The notes under the pieces were generated by a model. It searched no databases. It saw only the letters and a program-made list of their open reading frames with translations, and had not been told where the DNA came from. 64,000 nucleotides of DNA from Terasakiella magnetica (GTDB lineage Bacteria; Pseudomonadota; Alphaproteobacteria; Rhodospirillales; Magnetospirillaceae). The stretch spans positions 215,583-279,582 of the forward strand of contig CACVCF010000112.1 in NCBI GenBank assembly GCA_902729415.1, in the 5' to 3' direction. Position numbers and translations under genes: made by a program. Of this stretch, positions 8,786 to 18,611 are shown one piece after another. The number at the start of each line of letters is the position of its first letter. The first letter of the stretch is position 1.

Positions 8786-9664
8786 ATGAAAGCCCATGCC
8801 TGGACCTCGGCCATGCCGGGGGTTTTCGTGGTTTTGTGGAGTACCGGTTTCATCGGTGCCAAGTTTGGCCTGCCTTACGCCGAGCCCTTCACCTTTCTGC
8901 TGCTGCGCTTTGTCATCGTCCTTGGCCTTCTGGCCGTGGTGGTGGTGGCGACCAAGGCCAAGTGGCCGTCGGATTGGCGGCTTGCCGCCCATCTCGCCGT
9001 TTCCGGCCTCTTGGTGCACGCCCTTTATCTCGGGGGCGTGTTCGGGGCTATCCGCCATGGCGTGCCGTCAGGGGTGGTGGCGCTGGTGGCTGGGCTGCAG
9101 CCGCTTTTGACCGCTTCGGTGGTCGGGCCGCTGCTGGGCGAGCGTGTCGGCCTGCGCCAATGGCTGGGCCTCGGTCTCGGTCTGGCTGGCGTCGGCATGG
9201 TGCTATCGACCAAACTGATGGGGGTGTCGTTTGATGGTTTCGGCTGGGACGGCATGGCATTCGCCATCACCGCCTTGCTCGCCATCACCTGCGGTACCCT
9301 CTATCAAAAGCGTTTCTGTACCGGAATGGATATGAGGACCGGCACATTCATTCAATATTTGGCGGCCATGCTGGTTTCGGCGCCGGTGGCGCTGCTGACC
9401 GAGACCATGCAGATTCAATGGACGCTGCCTTTTATCCTGGCGCTGGGCTGGTTGGTCCTGGTGCTGTCGCTGGGGGCCATCAGTGTGCTGATGACCCTGA
9501 TCCGCCTGGGCGAGGCGGCCAAGGTCGCCAGCTTCTTCTATCTGGTGCCGCCGGTAACGGCGATTCTGGCCTATGTCTTGTTCGACGAGGCTCTTAGTCC
9601 CCTGGCGCTGGCAGGGATGGGTGCCACCGCCGTCGGAGTGGCCTTGGTGGTCAGAAAGCCCTGA
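8786..9664 (+). CDS. EamA/DMT superfamily transporter
   Basis: Protein of 292 residues with about ten membrane helices in two repeated EamA halves (family features such as WSTGFIGAKFGLPYAEPF and the C-terminal LGEAAKVASFFYLVPPVTAI). Drug/metabolite transporters of this type usually export small metabolites or amino acids; the substrate cannot be told from sequence. ATG 8786 is the start that yields a normal N-terminal helix; the longer frame from 8684 runs through the previous gene. It ends directly against the converging argE-like gene, with no spacer. Confidence 0.88.
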   Translation: MKAHAWTSAMPGVFVVLWSTGFIGAKFGLPYAEPFTFLLLRFVIVLGLLAVVVVATKAKWPSDWRLAAHLAVSGLLVHALYLGGVFGAIRHGVPSGVVALVAGLQPLLTASVVGPLLGERVGLRQWLGLGLGLAGVGMVLSTKLMGVSFDGFGWDGMAFAITALLAITCGTLYQKRFCTGMDMRTGTFIQYLAAMLVSAPVALLTETMQIQWTLPFILALGWLVLVLSLGAISVLMTLIRLGEAAKVASFFYLVPPVTAILAYVLFDEALSPLALAGMGATAVGVALVVRKP

Positions 9665-10840
9665 TCAGCGTTCGGTCATGTGATCCAGCAGGCGGCGCAG
9701 GAAATCCTCACAGCGTCCGACCTGCTCCAGGGTGATGAATTCGTCGGGCTTATGGGCCTGGGCAATACTGCCGGGGCCGCAGACGACGGCGGGAATTCCC
9801 GCTTTCTGAAACAAACCGGCCTCGGTGGTGAAGGCCGCCTTGCTGATATCGTTGTCCCCCGACAGGGCGCAGACCAGCCGGACTGCCTCGTCGTTCTGAT
9901 CCATGCTGAGGCCGGGGGTTGAATTGTGCTCGTCCAGCAAGATCCCCGCATCGGAAGATACTGCCAGCATTTCCGGCATCAGATCCTGAGCCCACCCCCG
10001 CATCTCAGCCATGAGGGGATCGGGGTCGTGATCGGGCAAATTGCGGATCTCGAACTCGAAAGTGCAGGATTTCGGTACGATATTGAGTGCGGTGCCACCC
10101 TGAATGGTGCCGGTGTGGAGGGTGGTGTAAGGGGGCTGGTAGCCGGAATCGAAGGGGCCTTGCTCTCGAATCCGGCGTTGCAATCCGCGAAGACGCGACA
10201 CCAGTTCGGCGGCGATCTCCACCGCGTTGACGCCCTGGTCGTTAAGGGCGGAGTGGCACTCGTGCCCCTCGACCCGGCAGCGGATGCTCTTCTTACCCTT
10301 GTGGCCGATCACCGCCTTCATTTCAGTGGGTTCGCCCACCAGGCACAGGCGCGGCATGACCTCCAAAGCGCCCAGATCTTCGATCAGGCGGCGCACGCCG
10401 ATACAGCCGACTTCCTCGTCATAGGAAAAGGCGAAGTGGATGGGCATGCGCAAGGGGCGGGCGACGAATTCCGGGGCCAGGGCTACGCAGATGGCGATGA
10501 ATGATTTCATGTCGGCGGTGCCGCGCCCGAACAGGGCATCGCCGCGGCGGGTCAAGGTAAAGGGGGGGGATGTCCAATCCTGTCCCTCGACTGGGACTAC
10601 GTCGGTATGACCAGACAGAACAATACCGGGTCGATCCGCCGGGCCAATTGTGGCGAAAAGATTCGCTTTCTGCCGTTGTTCGTCCCATGTGAGCCTGATA
10701 TCAACGCCCAGTCCCGATAGAACGTCAGATATATATTCTATTAACCGCAAATTAGTCTTGTAGCTGGTAGTGTCGAAAGCTATCAGCTTTTCGATCATGT
10801 CTAAGGCGCTGGGCGCCGACGATAATTTGGATCTGGCCAC
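9665..10840 (-). CDS. argE: M20 family metallopeptidase, probable N-acetylornithine deacetylase
   Basis: Di-zinc M20 hydrolase. Metal and catalytic residues are visible in SGHTDVVPV (His, Asp), GRGTADMKSF (Asp), SYDEEVG (Glu-Glu) and the C-terminal PGSIAQAHKPDEF (His). GEPTEMKAVIGHKGK marks the dimerisation domain, and SALDMIEKLIAFDTTS is the usual ArgE opening. It would release acetate from N-acetylornithine in arginine synthesis. The start is taken as GTG 10840 (391 residues, the family size); the frame stays open to 11050, but those 70 extra residues look non-coding. DapE or another M20 amidohydrolase is possible, though ArgE fits best. Confidence 0.85.
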   Translation of the reverse strand: MARSKLSSAPSALDMIEKLIAFDTTSYKTNLRLIEYISDVLSGLGVDIRLTWDEQRQKANLFATIGPADRPGIVLSGHTDVVPVEGQDWTSPPFTLTRRGDALFGRGTADMKSFIAICVALAPEFVARPLRMPIHFAFSYDEEVGCIGVRRLIEDLGALEVMPRLCLVGEPTEMKAVIGHKGKKSIRCRVEGHECHSALNDQGVNAVEIAAELVSRLRGLQRRIREQGPFDSGYQPPYTTLHTGTIQGGTALNIVPKSCTFEFEIRNLPDHDPDPLMAEMRGWAQDLMPEMLAVSSDAGILLDEHNSTPGLSMDQNDEAVRLVCALSGDNDISKAAFTTEAGLFQKAGIPAVVCGPGSIAQAHKPDEFITLEQVGRCEDFLRRLLDHMTER

Positions 10841-11048
10841 GGAACACTCTCGCACTTGGGAAGCGCTAAACGGTGGATCGTTCTCGACGCCATCATATGA
10901 CTCGGACAGGGCCAGACGCCAGTGGTTCAGCCGCTGTGACGTGCATTCTTGCCCGGTTGACGCTATGCTGTCGAATGCCGTCGGAGTGGGGGCCGAGGCA
11001 TAATAAGGAATATGTGGGAAGGAGAGCGGGCCACATGGCGCGTGAGGC

Positions 11049-12815
11049 ATGTCAATGACCGAGACCGCCCAGCCCCCTCAACCGGGGGCGACACCAGCCC
11101 CCGAGGCACCGGCCTTCAGCATCTCGTCGCTGTCGACGCTGAAGAGCTGCATGCTCGACCTTGCCGGGGCGTCGCTGTTTCTTAATATTCTGGGTCTGGC
11201 GCTGCCCATGGCCTTGTTGCAGGTCTATGACCGCATTCTTCCCAACCGCTCGGTCGGAACCATGGTGTTTCTCATGGCTGCGGTGGTTGGGGCGTTGCTG
11301 CTGGAATCCCTTCTCAATTTCTGCCGCTCCTACATCACCGGCTGGGTTGGGGCCAAGTTCGAGCATAAGGCGGGCTGTACCGCCCTTGATCATCTGGTCA
11401 TGGCCGGAATTGACGAATTCGAAAAGGAAGGCTCGGGCGCGCATCTAGAACGCATGGGCTCGCTGGCGATGGTGCGTGAGTTCTATGCCGGTCAAGCCAT
11501 GCTGACCCTGCTGGACCTGCCCTTCGCCGTGCTTTACCTCGGGCTGGTCGGCATGATGGGCGGCTGGCTGGTTCTGGTTCCCATCGTTTTGCTGGTGGCT
11601 TTCGCGATGACCGCAGTGGCGGTGGGGTCCAAGCTGCGCGGCGCACTGCAAAAGCGCATGACTGCCGACGACCGCCGCTTCAACTTCATCATCGAGGTGC
11701 TGGGCGGCATTCACAGCGTCAAGGCCTTCGCCATGGAGGCCCAGATGGTGCGCCGCTATGAGCGATTGCAGGAGGCGTGCGCCGAAGGCGCCTATCAGGT
11801 GGCGTTGCGCAGTTCCACGGCCATGGGGGTTTCCTCGTTCTTCTCCCAGGCCACCACCATTTGCGTGGCCATGGTCGGCGCCCTGGTGGTGATGAACGGT
11901 GACATGACCACCGGCGGTCTTGCGGCATGCTCCATGCTGGCGGGGCGCGCCATGAGCCCGTTGCAGAAGGCACTCAGCGTCTGGACCCGCTTCCAATCCT
12001 TCATGTTGGCGCGGTCGCGTCTGACCGAGTTGTTCCGCCTGCGGCCCGAAGCGCCCAAGGGGCTGCCCAAGCTGGGAACCATCAAGGGGGCGTTGGAGCT
12101 TCAAGACGTCAGCTTCCGTTATGGCGAAAAGCTGCCCTTTATCATCCGCGAGTCGAGCATCGCTATCCGTGACGGCGAATGCATCGCCATTTCCGGTGGT
12201 AACGGCAGCGGCAAGACCACTCTTCTGACCCTGATGCAAGGGGCGTTGCGTCCCACCATGGGCCGCGTGCTGGTGGATGGCGAGCCCTGCACCAATTACG
12301 AGCCCCAAAGCGTGCGGGGCCAGATTGCCTATCTGCCGCAGATGGGTGAACTGTTTCAGGGCACGATCCTTCAAAATATCACCATGTTCCGTAAGGAATT
12401 CGACGACGTGGCGGTAGAGACCGCCGCGCTGCTTGGACTAGATGAAGTGGTGGCGACCATGGCGCTGGGCTTTGATACCCCAGTGGGGGACGGAGCCTAC
12501 GATTCTCTGCCACGCGGCATCAAACAGCGCATCGCCATCGCCCGGTCACTGGTCAGCAATCCGCGCATCGTATTGTTCGACGAGGCCAACACCGCCGTTG
12601 ATACTACCGGCGACAACTTTCTCAGGGTTTGGCTGGAACGGGCCAAGGGCAAGCGGACCCTGGTCCTGGTGACGTCGCGTCCGTCGCTGGCCAAGCTGGC
12701 TGACCGGGTGTTCGAATTGAAGGATGGAATGCTGGTTCCCAAGCCGCCGCGCGAGGAACGCTCCCCCGTCGCCGCCATTGCTCCCGGCCTGCTTCCCCAG
12801 GGAGGCCCCGCGTGA
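11049..12815 (+). CDS. Type I secretion ABC transporter subunit, peptidase-less, degenerate ATPase motifs
   Basis: Protein of 588 residues: six-helix ABC exporter domain (about 30-320), then a nucleotide-binding domain. Walker A is SGGNGSGKTTLL near residue 381 and Walker B is RIVLFDEANTAVD near 506 with its Glu intact. The signature is LPRGIKQR rather than LSGGQ, and the switch His is replaced by Ser (VTSRPS). Such changes are typical of the weak site in heterodimeric exporters. The next gene encodes a second ABC protein and overlaps by four bases (GTGA), and an HlyD adaptor follows, so the two ABC proteins likely form one inner-membrane pump. An alternative ATG lies six bases downstream of the start. 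Confidence 0.85.
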   Translation: MSMTETAQPPQPGATPAPEAPAFSISSLSTLKSCMLDLAGASLFLNILGLALPMALLQVYDRILPNRSVGTMVFLMAAVVGALLLESLLNFCRSYITGWVGAKFEHKAGCTALDHLVMAGIDEFEKEGSGAHLERMGSLAMVREFYAGQAMLTLLDLPFAVLYLGLVGMMGGWLVLVPIVLLVAFAMTAVAVGSKLRGALQKRMTADDRRFNFIIEVLGGIHSVKAFAMEAQMVRRYERLQEACAEGAYQVALRSSTAMGVSSFFSQATTICVAMVGALVVMNGDMTTGGLAACSMLAGRAMSPLQKALSVWTRFQSFMLARSRLTELFRLRPEAPKGLPKLGTIKGALELQDVSFRYGEKLPFIIRESSIAIRDGECIAISGGNGSGKTTLLTLMQGALRPTMGRVLVDGEPCTNYEPQSVRGQIAYLPQMGELFQGTILQNITMFRKEFDDVAVETAALLGLDEVVATMALGFDTPVGDGAYDSLPRGIKQRIAIARSLVSNPRIVLFDEANTAVDTTGDNFLRVWLERAKGKRTLVLVTSRPSLAKLADRVFELKDGMLVPKPPREERSPVAAIAPGLLPQGGPA

Positions 12816-14983
12816 ACACTGCCGTCGCTGCGGCCGGAACGGCCGCCAAGCCCAACCAGCAGGCCATCGAGCTGTACGAGCAGCAATTGGCTCAGAATGC
12901 CCTGGGCGGGTTCTCGGCCGCTTCGGATCTTGCCGCCTGCCTGCTGCCTTTGCTGAAATCGCTGGGATGGAAGGGTGACCCCCGGCACGTGGCCGAATCC
13001 TTGCCGCATTTTGCCAACGACCTGGACCTGACCGGTCTCCGTAACGTCATGGCGACCCTCAACTTCTCCAGCCGGCCCGAGGAACTGGTGCTCGACACCC
13101 TGGATTCCCGGCTGCTGCCGTGCCTGTTCCTCCCCGAGACCAACCACGCCTTGGTGGTCAAATCGGTGCAGAACGGTGAGGCCGAGGTCTATAACAGCGC
13201 CGAGGGGCTGACCACCACCATCGACGCCCGCGGTCTCAAGGGAACCGCTTACTTCTTCACCAATCTGGGCAGCGATACTGCGGCCAAACCAGTCAGCTGG
13301 TTCAAGAGCGTGATGGAGCGCTTTCGTCCGCTCTATTGGCAGGCCTTTTTCGTCACCTTGCTGCTGAACGTCTTTTCGCTGTCGACGCCGCTGTTCGTGA
13401 TGGCGGTCTACGACAAGGTGATCGGTGCATCGTCCTATTCCATGCTGCTGTCGCTGTCCATCGGCGTGCTGATGGCCCTGGCCGCCGATACCTTGCTGCG
13501 CGAGGTCCGCGCCCGCATCCTCGCCTTTGTCGGGGCGCGGCTCGACAACATCATGGGTAACAACATCTTTCAGCACATCTTGTCGCTGCCGCCCGGTTTC
13601 ACCGAGCGCGCCACCATCGGCGCCCAGGTGGCCCGTATCAAAGATTTCGAATCGGTTCGTGAGTTCTTTACCGGCCCGCTGGCGACGGTGTTCATGGAAC
13701 TGCCCTTCGCCATCTTTTACTTCTCGGTCATCGCCATGCTGGGCGGCATCATCGCCATCGTGCCCATGATCGCCACCGTCCTGTTCGTGATCGGCGGCTA
13801 TCTGGTGATGCCCATCGTGCGCAAGAACGTGGGTATCGCATCACGCGCAGGGTCTCGCCGCCAGGAATTCCTGGTCGAGGCGCTGGGCAAGATGCGCGCC
13901 GTCAAGCTGGGCGCCGCCGAGCATACCTGGGTCAAGCGCTACCGCGAAATGTCGGCCCGCGCCGCCTATGGCGGGTTCAAGAACGGCCTGTTCGCCGCCA
14001 TGATCTCGACCTTCTCCAATATCTTGATCATTACCTCCGGTCTGGCGACCATCATGGTGGGCGTGCTGGGCGTTATCGACGGCGCCTTGACCATCGGCGG
14101 CCTGATTGCCGCCATGATGCTGGTGTGGCGGGTGCTGTCGCCGCTGCAGACCGGCTTCACCATGATCCAACGGGTCGAGCAGGTGCGGTCATCCATCCGC
14201 CAGATTGACGGTCTGATGGGAATTAAGCCCGAACGCGACCCCAAGGCTATCGTAGCACCCTTGAAGAACGTCAAGGGCCGTGTCGTCTTCTCGCGGGTGT
14301 CGTTGCGCTATAATAATGAGGCCGATCCCGCCTTGGTCGGCGTTTCGTTCGAGGTGGAGCCGGGCGAGGTGGTGTGCGTCACCGGCCGTAACGGTTCGGG
14401 TAAATCCACCATTTTGAAGCTGTTGATGGGCCTGTACCAACCCCAGGCCGGCAGCATCAAGATCGATGCCGCCGATATCCGCCAGATCGACCCCATCGAG
14501 ATGCGGCACATGATTTCCTACGTGCCGCAGGTGTGTAATCTTTTCTTTGGCTCCATCGCCCAGAATTTACGGCTGGCTCAGCCCACCGCCACCGACGCCG
14601 ATATCCGCTGGGCCTGCGATCAGGCCGATGTGTGGGAGGACATCGTCGCCCTGCCGCGTGGCCTTGAAACCCGCATCGGAGAGGGCGCCGCCGAACATCT
14701 GCCCACCAGCTTCGTCCAGCGCCTGTCTTTGGCCCGCGGCTATCTCAAGCGCAGTCCCATCATGCTGTTCGACGAACCGGTTAATGGTCTTGATTTCGAG
14801 GGCGATCGCACCTTCATGCAATCGGTCGAGAACTTCCGCGGCCAATCGACGATCTTCATGGTCACCCATCGCCCCAGTCATTTGCGCATCGCTGATCGAA
14901 TCCTTGTATTCGACGGCGGTTATCTGCGTCTCGCCGGCCCCGCCGAAGAGGTGAGGGCCCGCATACCCCCGGACCTGATATGA
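12812..14983 (+). CDS. Type I secretion ABC transporter with C39-like domain
   Basis: Protein of 723 residues starting at GTG 12812 within the stop of the previous gene. Residues 1 to about 155 form a C39-peptidase-like domain without the catalytic Cys/His pattern, as in the chaperone-like domain of RTX and LssB/LapB-type exporters. A six-helix domain follows at about 170-440. The nucleotide-binding domain has Walker A TGRNGSGKSTIL near 524, a non-canonical signature (LPTSFVQR), Walker B PIMLFDEPVNGLD and an intact switch His in VTHRPS. It probably pairs with the upstream ABC protein, supplying the complementary ATP site. The HlyD-like gene overlaps its end by four bases. Confidence 0.88.
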   Translation: MNTAVAAAGTAAKPNQQAIELYEQQLAQNALGGFSAASDLAACLLPLLKSLGWKGDPRHVAESLPHFANDLDLTGLRNVMATLNFSSRPEELVLDTLDSRLLPCLFLPETNHALVVKSVQNGEAEVYNSAEGLTTTIDARGLKGTAYFFTNLGSDTAAKPVSWFKSVMERFRPLYWQAFFVTLLLNVFSLSTPLFVMAVYDKVIGASSYSMLLSLSIGVLMALAADTLLREVRARILAFVGARLDNIMGNNIFQHILSLPPGFTERATIGAQVARIKDFESVREFFTGPLATVFMELPFAIFYFSVIAMLGGIIAIVPMIATVLFVIGGYLVMPIVRKNVGIASRAGSRRQEFLVEALGKMRAVKLGAAEHTWVKRYREMSARAAYGGFKNGLFAAMISTFSNILIITSGLATIMVGVLGVIDGALTIGGLIAAMMLVWRVLSPLQTGFTMIQRVEQVRSSIRQIDGLMGIKPERDPKAIVAPLKNVKGRVVFSRVSLRYNNEADPALVGVSFEVEPGEVVCVTGRNGSGKSTILKLLMGLYQPQAGSIKIDAADIRQIDPIEMRHMISYVPQVCNLFFGSIAQNLRLAQPTATDADIRWACDQADVWEDIVALPRGLETRIGEGAAEHLPTSFVQRLSLARGYLKRSPIMLFDEPVNGLDFEGDRTFMQSVENFRGQSTIFMVTHRPSHLRIADRILVFDGGYLRLAGPAEEVRARIPPDLI

Positions 14984-16380
14984 GCACCAGCAACAGCCAG
15001 AGCCTCGTCAACGTCCCCACCCCCGACAAGACGCCGGATACCGCGTCGTCGGGCAAGGCATTGATCAAGATGTCCAACCGCCAGACCCGCCATCTGGCGC
15101 AGGCGGTGGTATTGGAGGAAAGCGGAACCTCGGGTCTGGTGCGCTTCACCATGGCGGTGGCCAGTTGCACCACCGGGGCCTTTGTGATCTGGGCCGCCCT
15201 GACCGATGTACCGGAAATCGCCTCGGCGGAAGGCCAGATCGTTCCCACCGGCCAGGTTCAGACGGTTCAGCACCTGGAAGGCGGTATCGTTCAAGATATC
15301 ATTGCTCACGACGGCGATACCGTCGAAGCGGGCGGCATTATTTTGCGCTTGAACCCTGCCCAGGCCATTTCCGATCTGGAGCAGACCCGCGCCCGTGAGG
15401 CCACCTTGCTGATTAAGGCCGAGCGCCTTCGCGCCTTCGCGGAGGAACGCCAGCCCGATTTTTCCGGCATGCCTACCGGCTATGACCGTCTGATCAGCGA
15501 CAACATGGCCATTTATCAGAGCCAGGCCCAGGCCCGCGATACTGCCCGTTCGGTCATCACGTCGCAGATCGATCAGAAGCGGTCGGATCTCCGTTTGCTG
15601 GAGACCCAGGAAAAGGCGCTGCACGAGCAGATCGGGCCGCTTCAAGAAGAAATGACCATGCGCCAGGAACTGGTCGCCAAGGGTTTGGTCTCGCGGGTGG
15701 TTTTCCTCGATACCAAGCGCGAGTTGTCGCGGGTTCAAGGCGAGTTGGCCCGCTTGCTGGGGCAAGGGGCCTCGGCACGCGATGCCATGGCTGAAGTGGA
15801 AAATCGCCTGATCGACAGCCGCTCCAGCCTGCAAAAGCAAACCATGGACGAGTTGGGCACCACGGTGAACGAATTGGCCCAGGTTCAAGAAAGCATCGGG
15901 CGGTTGGAAGACCGGGTCAAACGTCTGGAAATCACCGCTCCCGTGCGCGGCATCGTCAAGGGTCTGGCCGTCAAGAACCAGGGCGCGGTGATTCAGCCGG
16001 CCGGGCAGGTGTGCGACGTGGTGCCGGTGGAGTCCAGCATGAAGGTGGATGCCAAGATCGCCACCAAGGATGTTGGCCATCTGAAGATCGGCCAGCCGGT
16101 GAAGGTCAAGGTCACCACCTATGATTTCGCCCGTTATGGCGCCGTCAAGGGCACGCTGAGCAAGATCTCCGCCACCAGTTTCCTGGACGAGAAGGGCTTG
16201 CCCTATTTCAAGGGCACTATCGATCTGGAACATAATTACGTTGGCGATCTTCCGGGGCGCTATGTCATCAATCCCGGCATGAGCGTGACGGCGGAAATCA
16301 TCACCGGCGACAAGACCCTGCTGCAATACATGCTGAAGCCCATCTTCACCCAGGTCCAGCAATCCTTCCACGAGCGCTGA
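14980..16380 (+). CDS. HlyD-family membrane fusion protein of a type I secretion system
   Basis: Protein of 466 residues: short cytoplasmic N-terminus, one membrane helix (about 64-84), the lipoyl/beta-barrel opening (TGQVQTVQHLEGGIVQDI), a long coiled-coil hairpin (about 130-310) and the family C-terminal beta-barrel ending in MSVTAEIITGDKTLLQYMLKP. It would bridge the ABC pair to an outer-membrane TolC-type channel. It overlaps the second ABC gene by four bases (ATGA), so the three are one operon. No TolC homologue, RTX-type substrate or large adhesin is in the window; recG follows on the other strand. Confidence 0.92.
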   Translation: MSTSNSQSLVNVPTPDKTPDTASSGKALIKMSNRQTRHLAQAVVLEESGTSGLVRFTMAVASCTTGAFVIWAALTDVPEIASAEGQIVPTGQVQTVQHLEGGIVQDIIAHDGDTVEAGGIILRLNPAQAISDLEQTRAREATLLIKAERLRAFAEERQPDFSGMPTGYDRLISDNMAIYQSQAQARDTARSVITSQIDQKRSDLRLLETQEKALHEQIGPLQEEMTMRQELVAKGLVSRVVFLDTKRELSRVQGELARLLGQGASARDAMAEVENRLIDSRSSLQKQTMDELGTTVNELAQVQESIGRLEDRVKRLEITAPVRGIVKGLAVKNQGAVIQPAGQVCDVVPVESSMKVDAKIATKDVGHLKIGQPVKVKVTTYDFARYGAVKGTLSKISATSFLDEKGLPYFKGTIDLEHNYVGDLPGRYVINPGMSVTAEIITGDKTLLQYMLKPIFTQVQQSFHER

Positions 16381-16409
16381 GGTGATTCCCCGATAAAATC
16401 AAGGGAGGT

Positions 16410-16430
16410 CTGGAGGCATCAAGCCTCCAG
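16410..16430. terminator. Hairpin between the HlyD-like gene and recG
   Basis: Perfect eight-base stem CTGGAGGC/GCCTCCAG with loop ATCAA, between convergent genes. There is no T tract on either side, so it may be a weak or Rho-assisted terminator. Confidence 0.45.
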
Positions 16431-16459
16431 GCGGAGCGCGGGGCGGCTGCCCCGGATGC

Positions 16460-18541
16460 CTATCCCGAGCGCAAGGTCCGCACGGCGGCGTCGCGCTCGA
16501 ACAGATAGAGCAGGACGCGAAGCGCCTCGCCGCGCGGAGTCTTCAACTCGGGATCGCGGTCCAGGATCAGCCGGGAATCGTCGCGGGCAGCGGCCAGCAA
16601 TTCACCATGGATGGACAGATCGGCCAGCCGGAACTCGGGCAGGCCGCTTTGGCGGGTGCCCAGCATCTCGCCGCCGCCGCGCAGGCGCAGATCCTCCTCG
16701 GCGATCAGAAAACCATCCTCGGTGGCGCGCATGATTTCCAGCCGCGCCTTGGCGACCTCACCCAGGGGATGGCCGTAAAGCAGCAAACACCGGGATTCCT
16801 TGTCGCCGCGTCCCACCCGCCCGCGTAACTGGTGAAGTTGGGCCAGGCCAAAGCGCTCGGCATGCTCGATCACCATCACCGTGGCTTCCGGCACGTTGAC
16901 ACCGACCTCAATCACCGTGGTGGCGACCAGAATATCAAGATCACCGGCGGCGAACCGCTCCATCACCAGATCCTTGGCCGCCCCCTTCATGCGCCCATGG
17001 ACCAGTCCGACCCGCTCGCCGAACAACTGGCTGAGGTGGCGGTGACGCTCTTCGGCGGCGGCAAGATCGGAGGTTTCGGATTCCTCCACCAGCGGACAGA
17101 CCCAATACACCCGGGCTCCGGCCCTGATGGCGCGGCCAACGGCGCTGACCATTTCGTCCAGGCGGGCCAGGGGCACCACGCGGGTATCCACCGGTTGGCG
17201 GCCCGGCGGCTTTTCGTCGAGGCGTGAATGGTCCATATCGCCATAGCTGGTCAGCAGCAGGGTGCGGGGAATGGGGGTCGCGGTCATCACCAGCATATCC
17301 ACCGCCACGCCCTTGGCCGCCAGTTCCAGACGCTGATGCACCCCGAAGCGGTGCTGCTCGTCCACCACCGCCAGGGCCAGATCCTTGAAGGTGACGTCTT
17401 CCTGGAACAAGGCATGGGTGCCGAGAAGGAGGTCGGTCTCTCCCGCCGCCAGCGCCGCCAGGATCTTGTCACGGGCCTTACCCTTGTCACGCCCGGTCAA
17501 CAGGGCAACGCGGATACCGGCGGCCTCGGCCAGGGGGGAGATGGTGGCCATGTGCTGGCGGGCCAGGATTTCGGTTGGCGCCATGATGGCGGCCTGGGCG
17601 CCGCATTCGATGGCCGACAGGCAGGCCAGCAGCGCCACCACTGTCTTGCCGCTGCCGACATCGCCTTGCAGCAGCCGCAACATACGGGTCGGTGCGGCCA
17701 TATCGCCATCGATCTCGGCCAGCGAACGCTCCTGCGCTCCCGTCAGGGAAAAGGCCAGGGCAACCCGCACCTTGGCCCGCAAGGTTCCATCGCCTTTAAG
17801 CTCGCGGCCTTTGAGGCGGCGCATCTGAGCCCGTACCATGGCCAGGGCCAATTGGTTGGCGAGCAATTCGTCAAAGGCCAGCCGCCGCCGTACCGGACCA
17901 TCCTCCATCACCGCATGCTCGTCGGCGGGATGGTGGAGTGCGGTCAGGGCCGCCGCCCAACCCGGCCAATTCTGACGGGTCAGCCACGCCGCATCCTGCC
18001 ATTCCGGCAGGGCGGGAAGCTTGGTCAGCGCGGTGCGGATGGTCTTGGTCACTTGGCGCGCCGTCAGCCCGGCGGTCAGGGGATAGATCGGCTCGACCGT
18101 CATGACCTCGGCCATCTGGTCCACCGGGACGATGTGATCGGGGTGGTTGATCTGGATTTCACCGTTGAAATGCTCGACCACACCGCTGATCACCCGCCAT
18201 TCGCCTTCGGGCAACTGTCGGCGCAGCCAGTCCTCGCGGGCGTGGAAGAACACCAGATGCAAGAATCCGGTGTCGTCCGACAGGCGGACCCGGTAGGGCC
18301 GCTTGGGGCTGGAGGAGGGGAAGTGGGTCTCCACCAGAAGGGTCAGCGTCGCTACCTTGCCATGGGGGGCTTCCGCCACCTTGGGGGCAAAGCGGCGGTC
18401 CACCACGCCGGAGGGGCGGTGCCACAACAGGTCCACCACCTTCTCTCCCGTCAGCTTTTGGTAAAGCGGGGCCATCCTCGGCCCGATTCCGGGCAGGGTG
18501 GTCACGGCGGCGAACAGGGCATTGAGCGAAGAAGGACGCAT
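16460..18541 (-). CDS. recG: ATP-dependent DNA helicase RecG
   Basis: Superfamily 2 helicase of 693 residues that remodels stalled forks and branched DNA. It has an N-terminal wedge/OB domain (VEHFNGEIQINHPDHIVP), Walker A GDVGSGKTVVALL, the DEQH box in VVDEQHRFGVHQR, motif III TATPIPRT, and the C-terminal helicase lobe with HQLRGRVGRGD. The start is ATG 18541, which gives the family opening MRPSSLNALFAAVTTLPGIG; a frame open to 18832 crosses the divergent sdhE gene. Divergent transcription from sdhE-mfd leaves a 70-base intergenic space holding both promoters. Confidence 0.96.
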   Translation of the reverse strand: MRPSSLNALFAAVTTLPGIGPRMAPLYQKLTGEKVVDLLWHRPSGVVDRRFAPKVAEAPHGKVATLTLLVETHFPSSSPKRPYRVRLSDDTGFLHLVFFHAREDWLRRQLPEGEWRVISGVVEHFNGEIQINHPDHIVPVDQMAEVMTVEPIYPLTAGLTARQVTKTIRTALTKLPALPEWQDAAWLTRQNWPGWAAALTALHHPADEHAVMEDGPVRRRLAFDELLANQLALAMVRAQMRRLKGRELKGDGTLRAKVRVALAFSLTGAQERSLAEIDGDMAAPTRMLRLLQGDVGSGKTVVALLACLSAIECGAQAAIMAPTEILARQHMATISPLAEAAGIRVALLTGRDKGKARDKILAALAAGETDLLLGTHALFQEDVTFKDLALAVVDEQHRFGVHQRLELAAKGVAVDMLVMTATPIPRTLLLTSYGDMDHSRLDEKPPGRQPVDTRVVPLARLDEMVSAVGRAIRAGARVYWVCPLVEESETSDLAAAEERHRHLSQLFGERVGLVHGRMKGAAKDLVMERFAAGDLDILVATTVIEVGVNVPEATVMVIEHAERFGLAQLHQLRGRVGRGDKESRCLLLYGHPLGEVAKARLEIMRATEDGFLIAEEDLRLRGGGEMLGTRQSGLPEFRLADLSIHGELLAAARDDSRLILDRDPELKTPRGEALRVLLYLFERDAAVRTLRSG

Positions 18542-18611
18542 GGATGGCTGACAGAAGAGGGGCAAGGGGCTATATCCTAGTCGGCTCCGAAACCGACGCA
18601 ATGCCAGAGAC

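Noticed and set aside
10957..11004. Promoter for the secretion operon: TTGACG near 10957 with CATAAT near 10999
   Set aside because: The spacing between the two hexamers is far too long for one promoter.
14920..16371. 483-codon ORF antisense to the HlyD-like gene
   Set aside because: Shadow; the HlyD-like protein shows the full family architecture.
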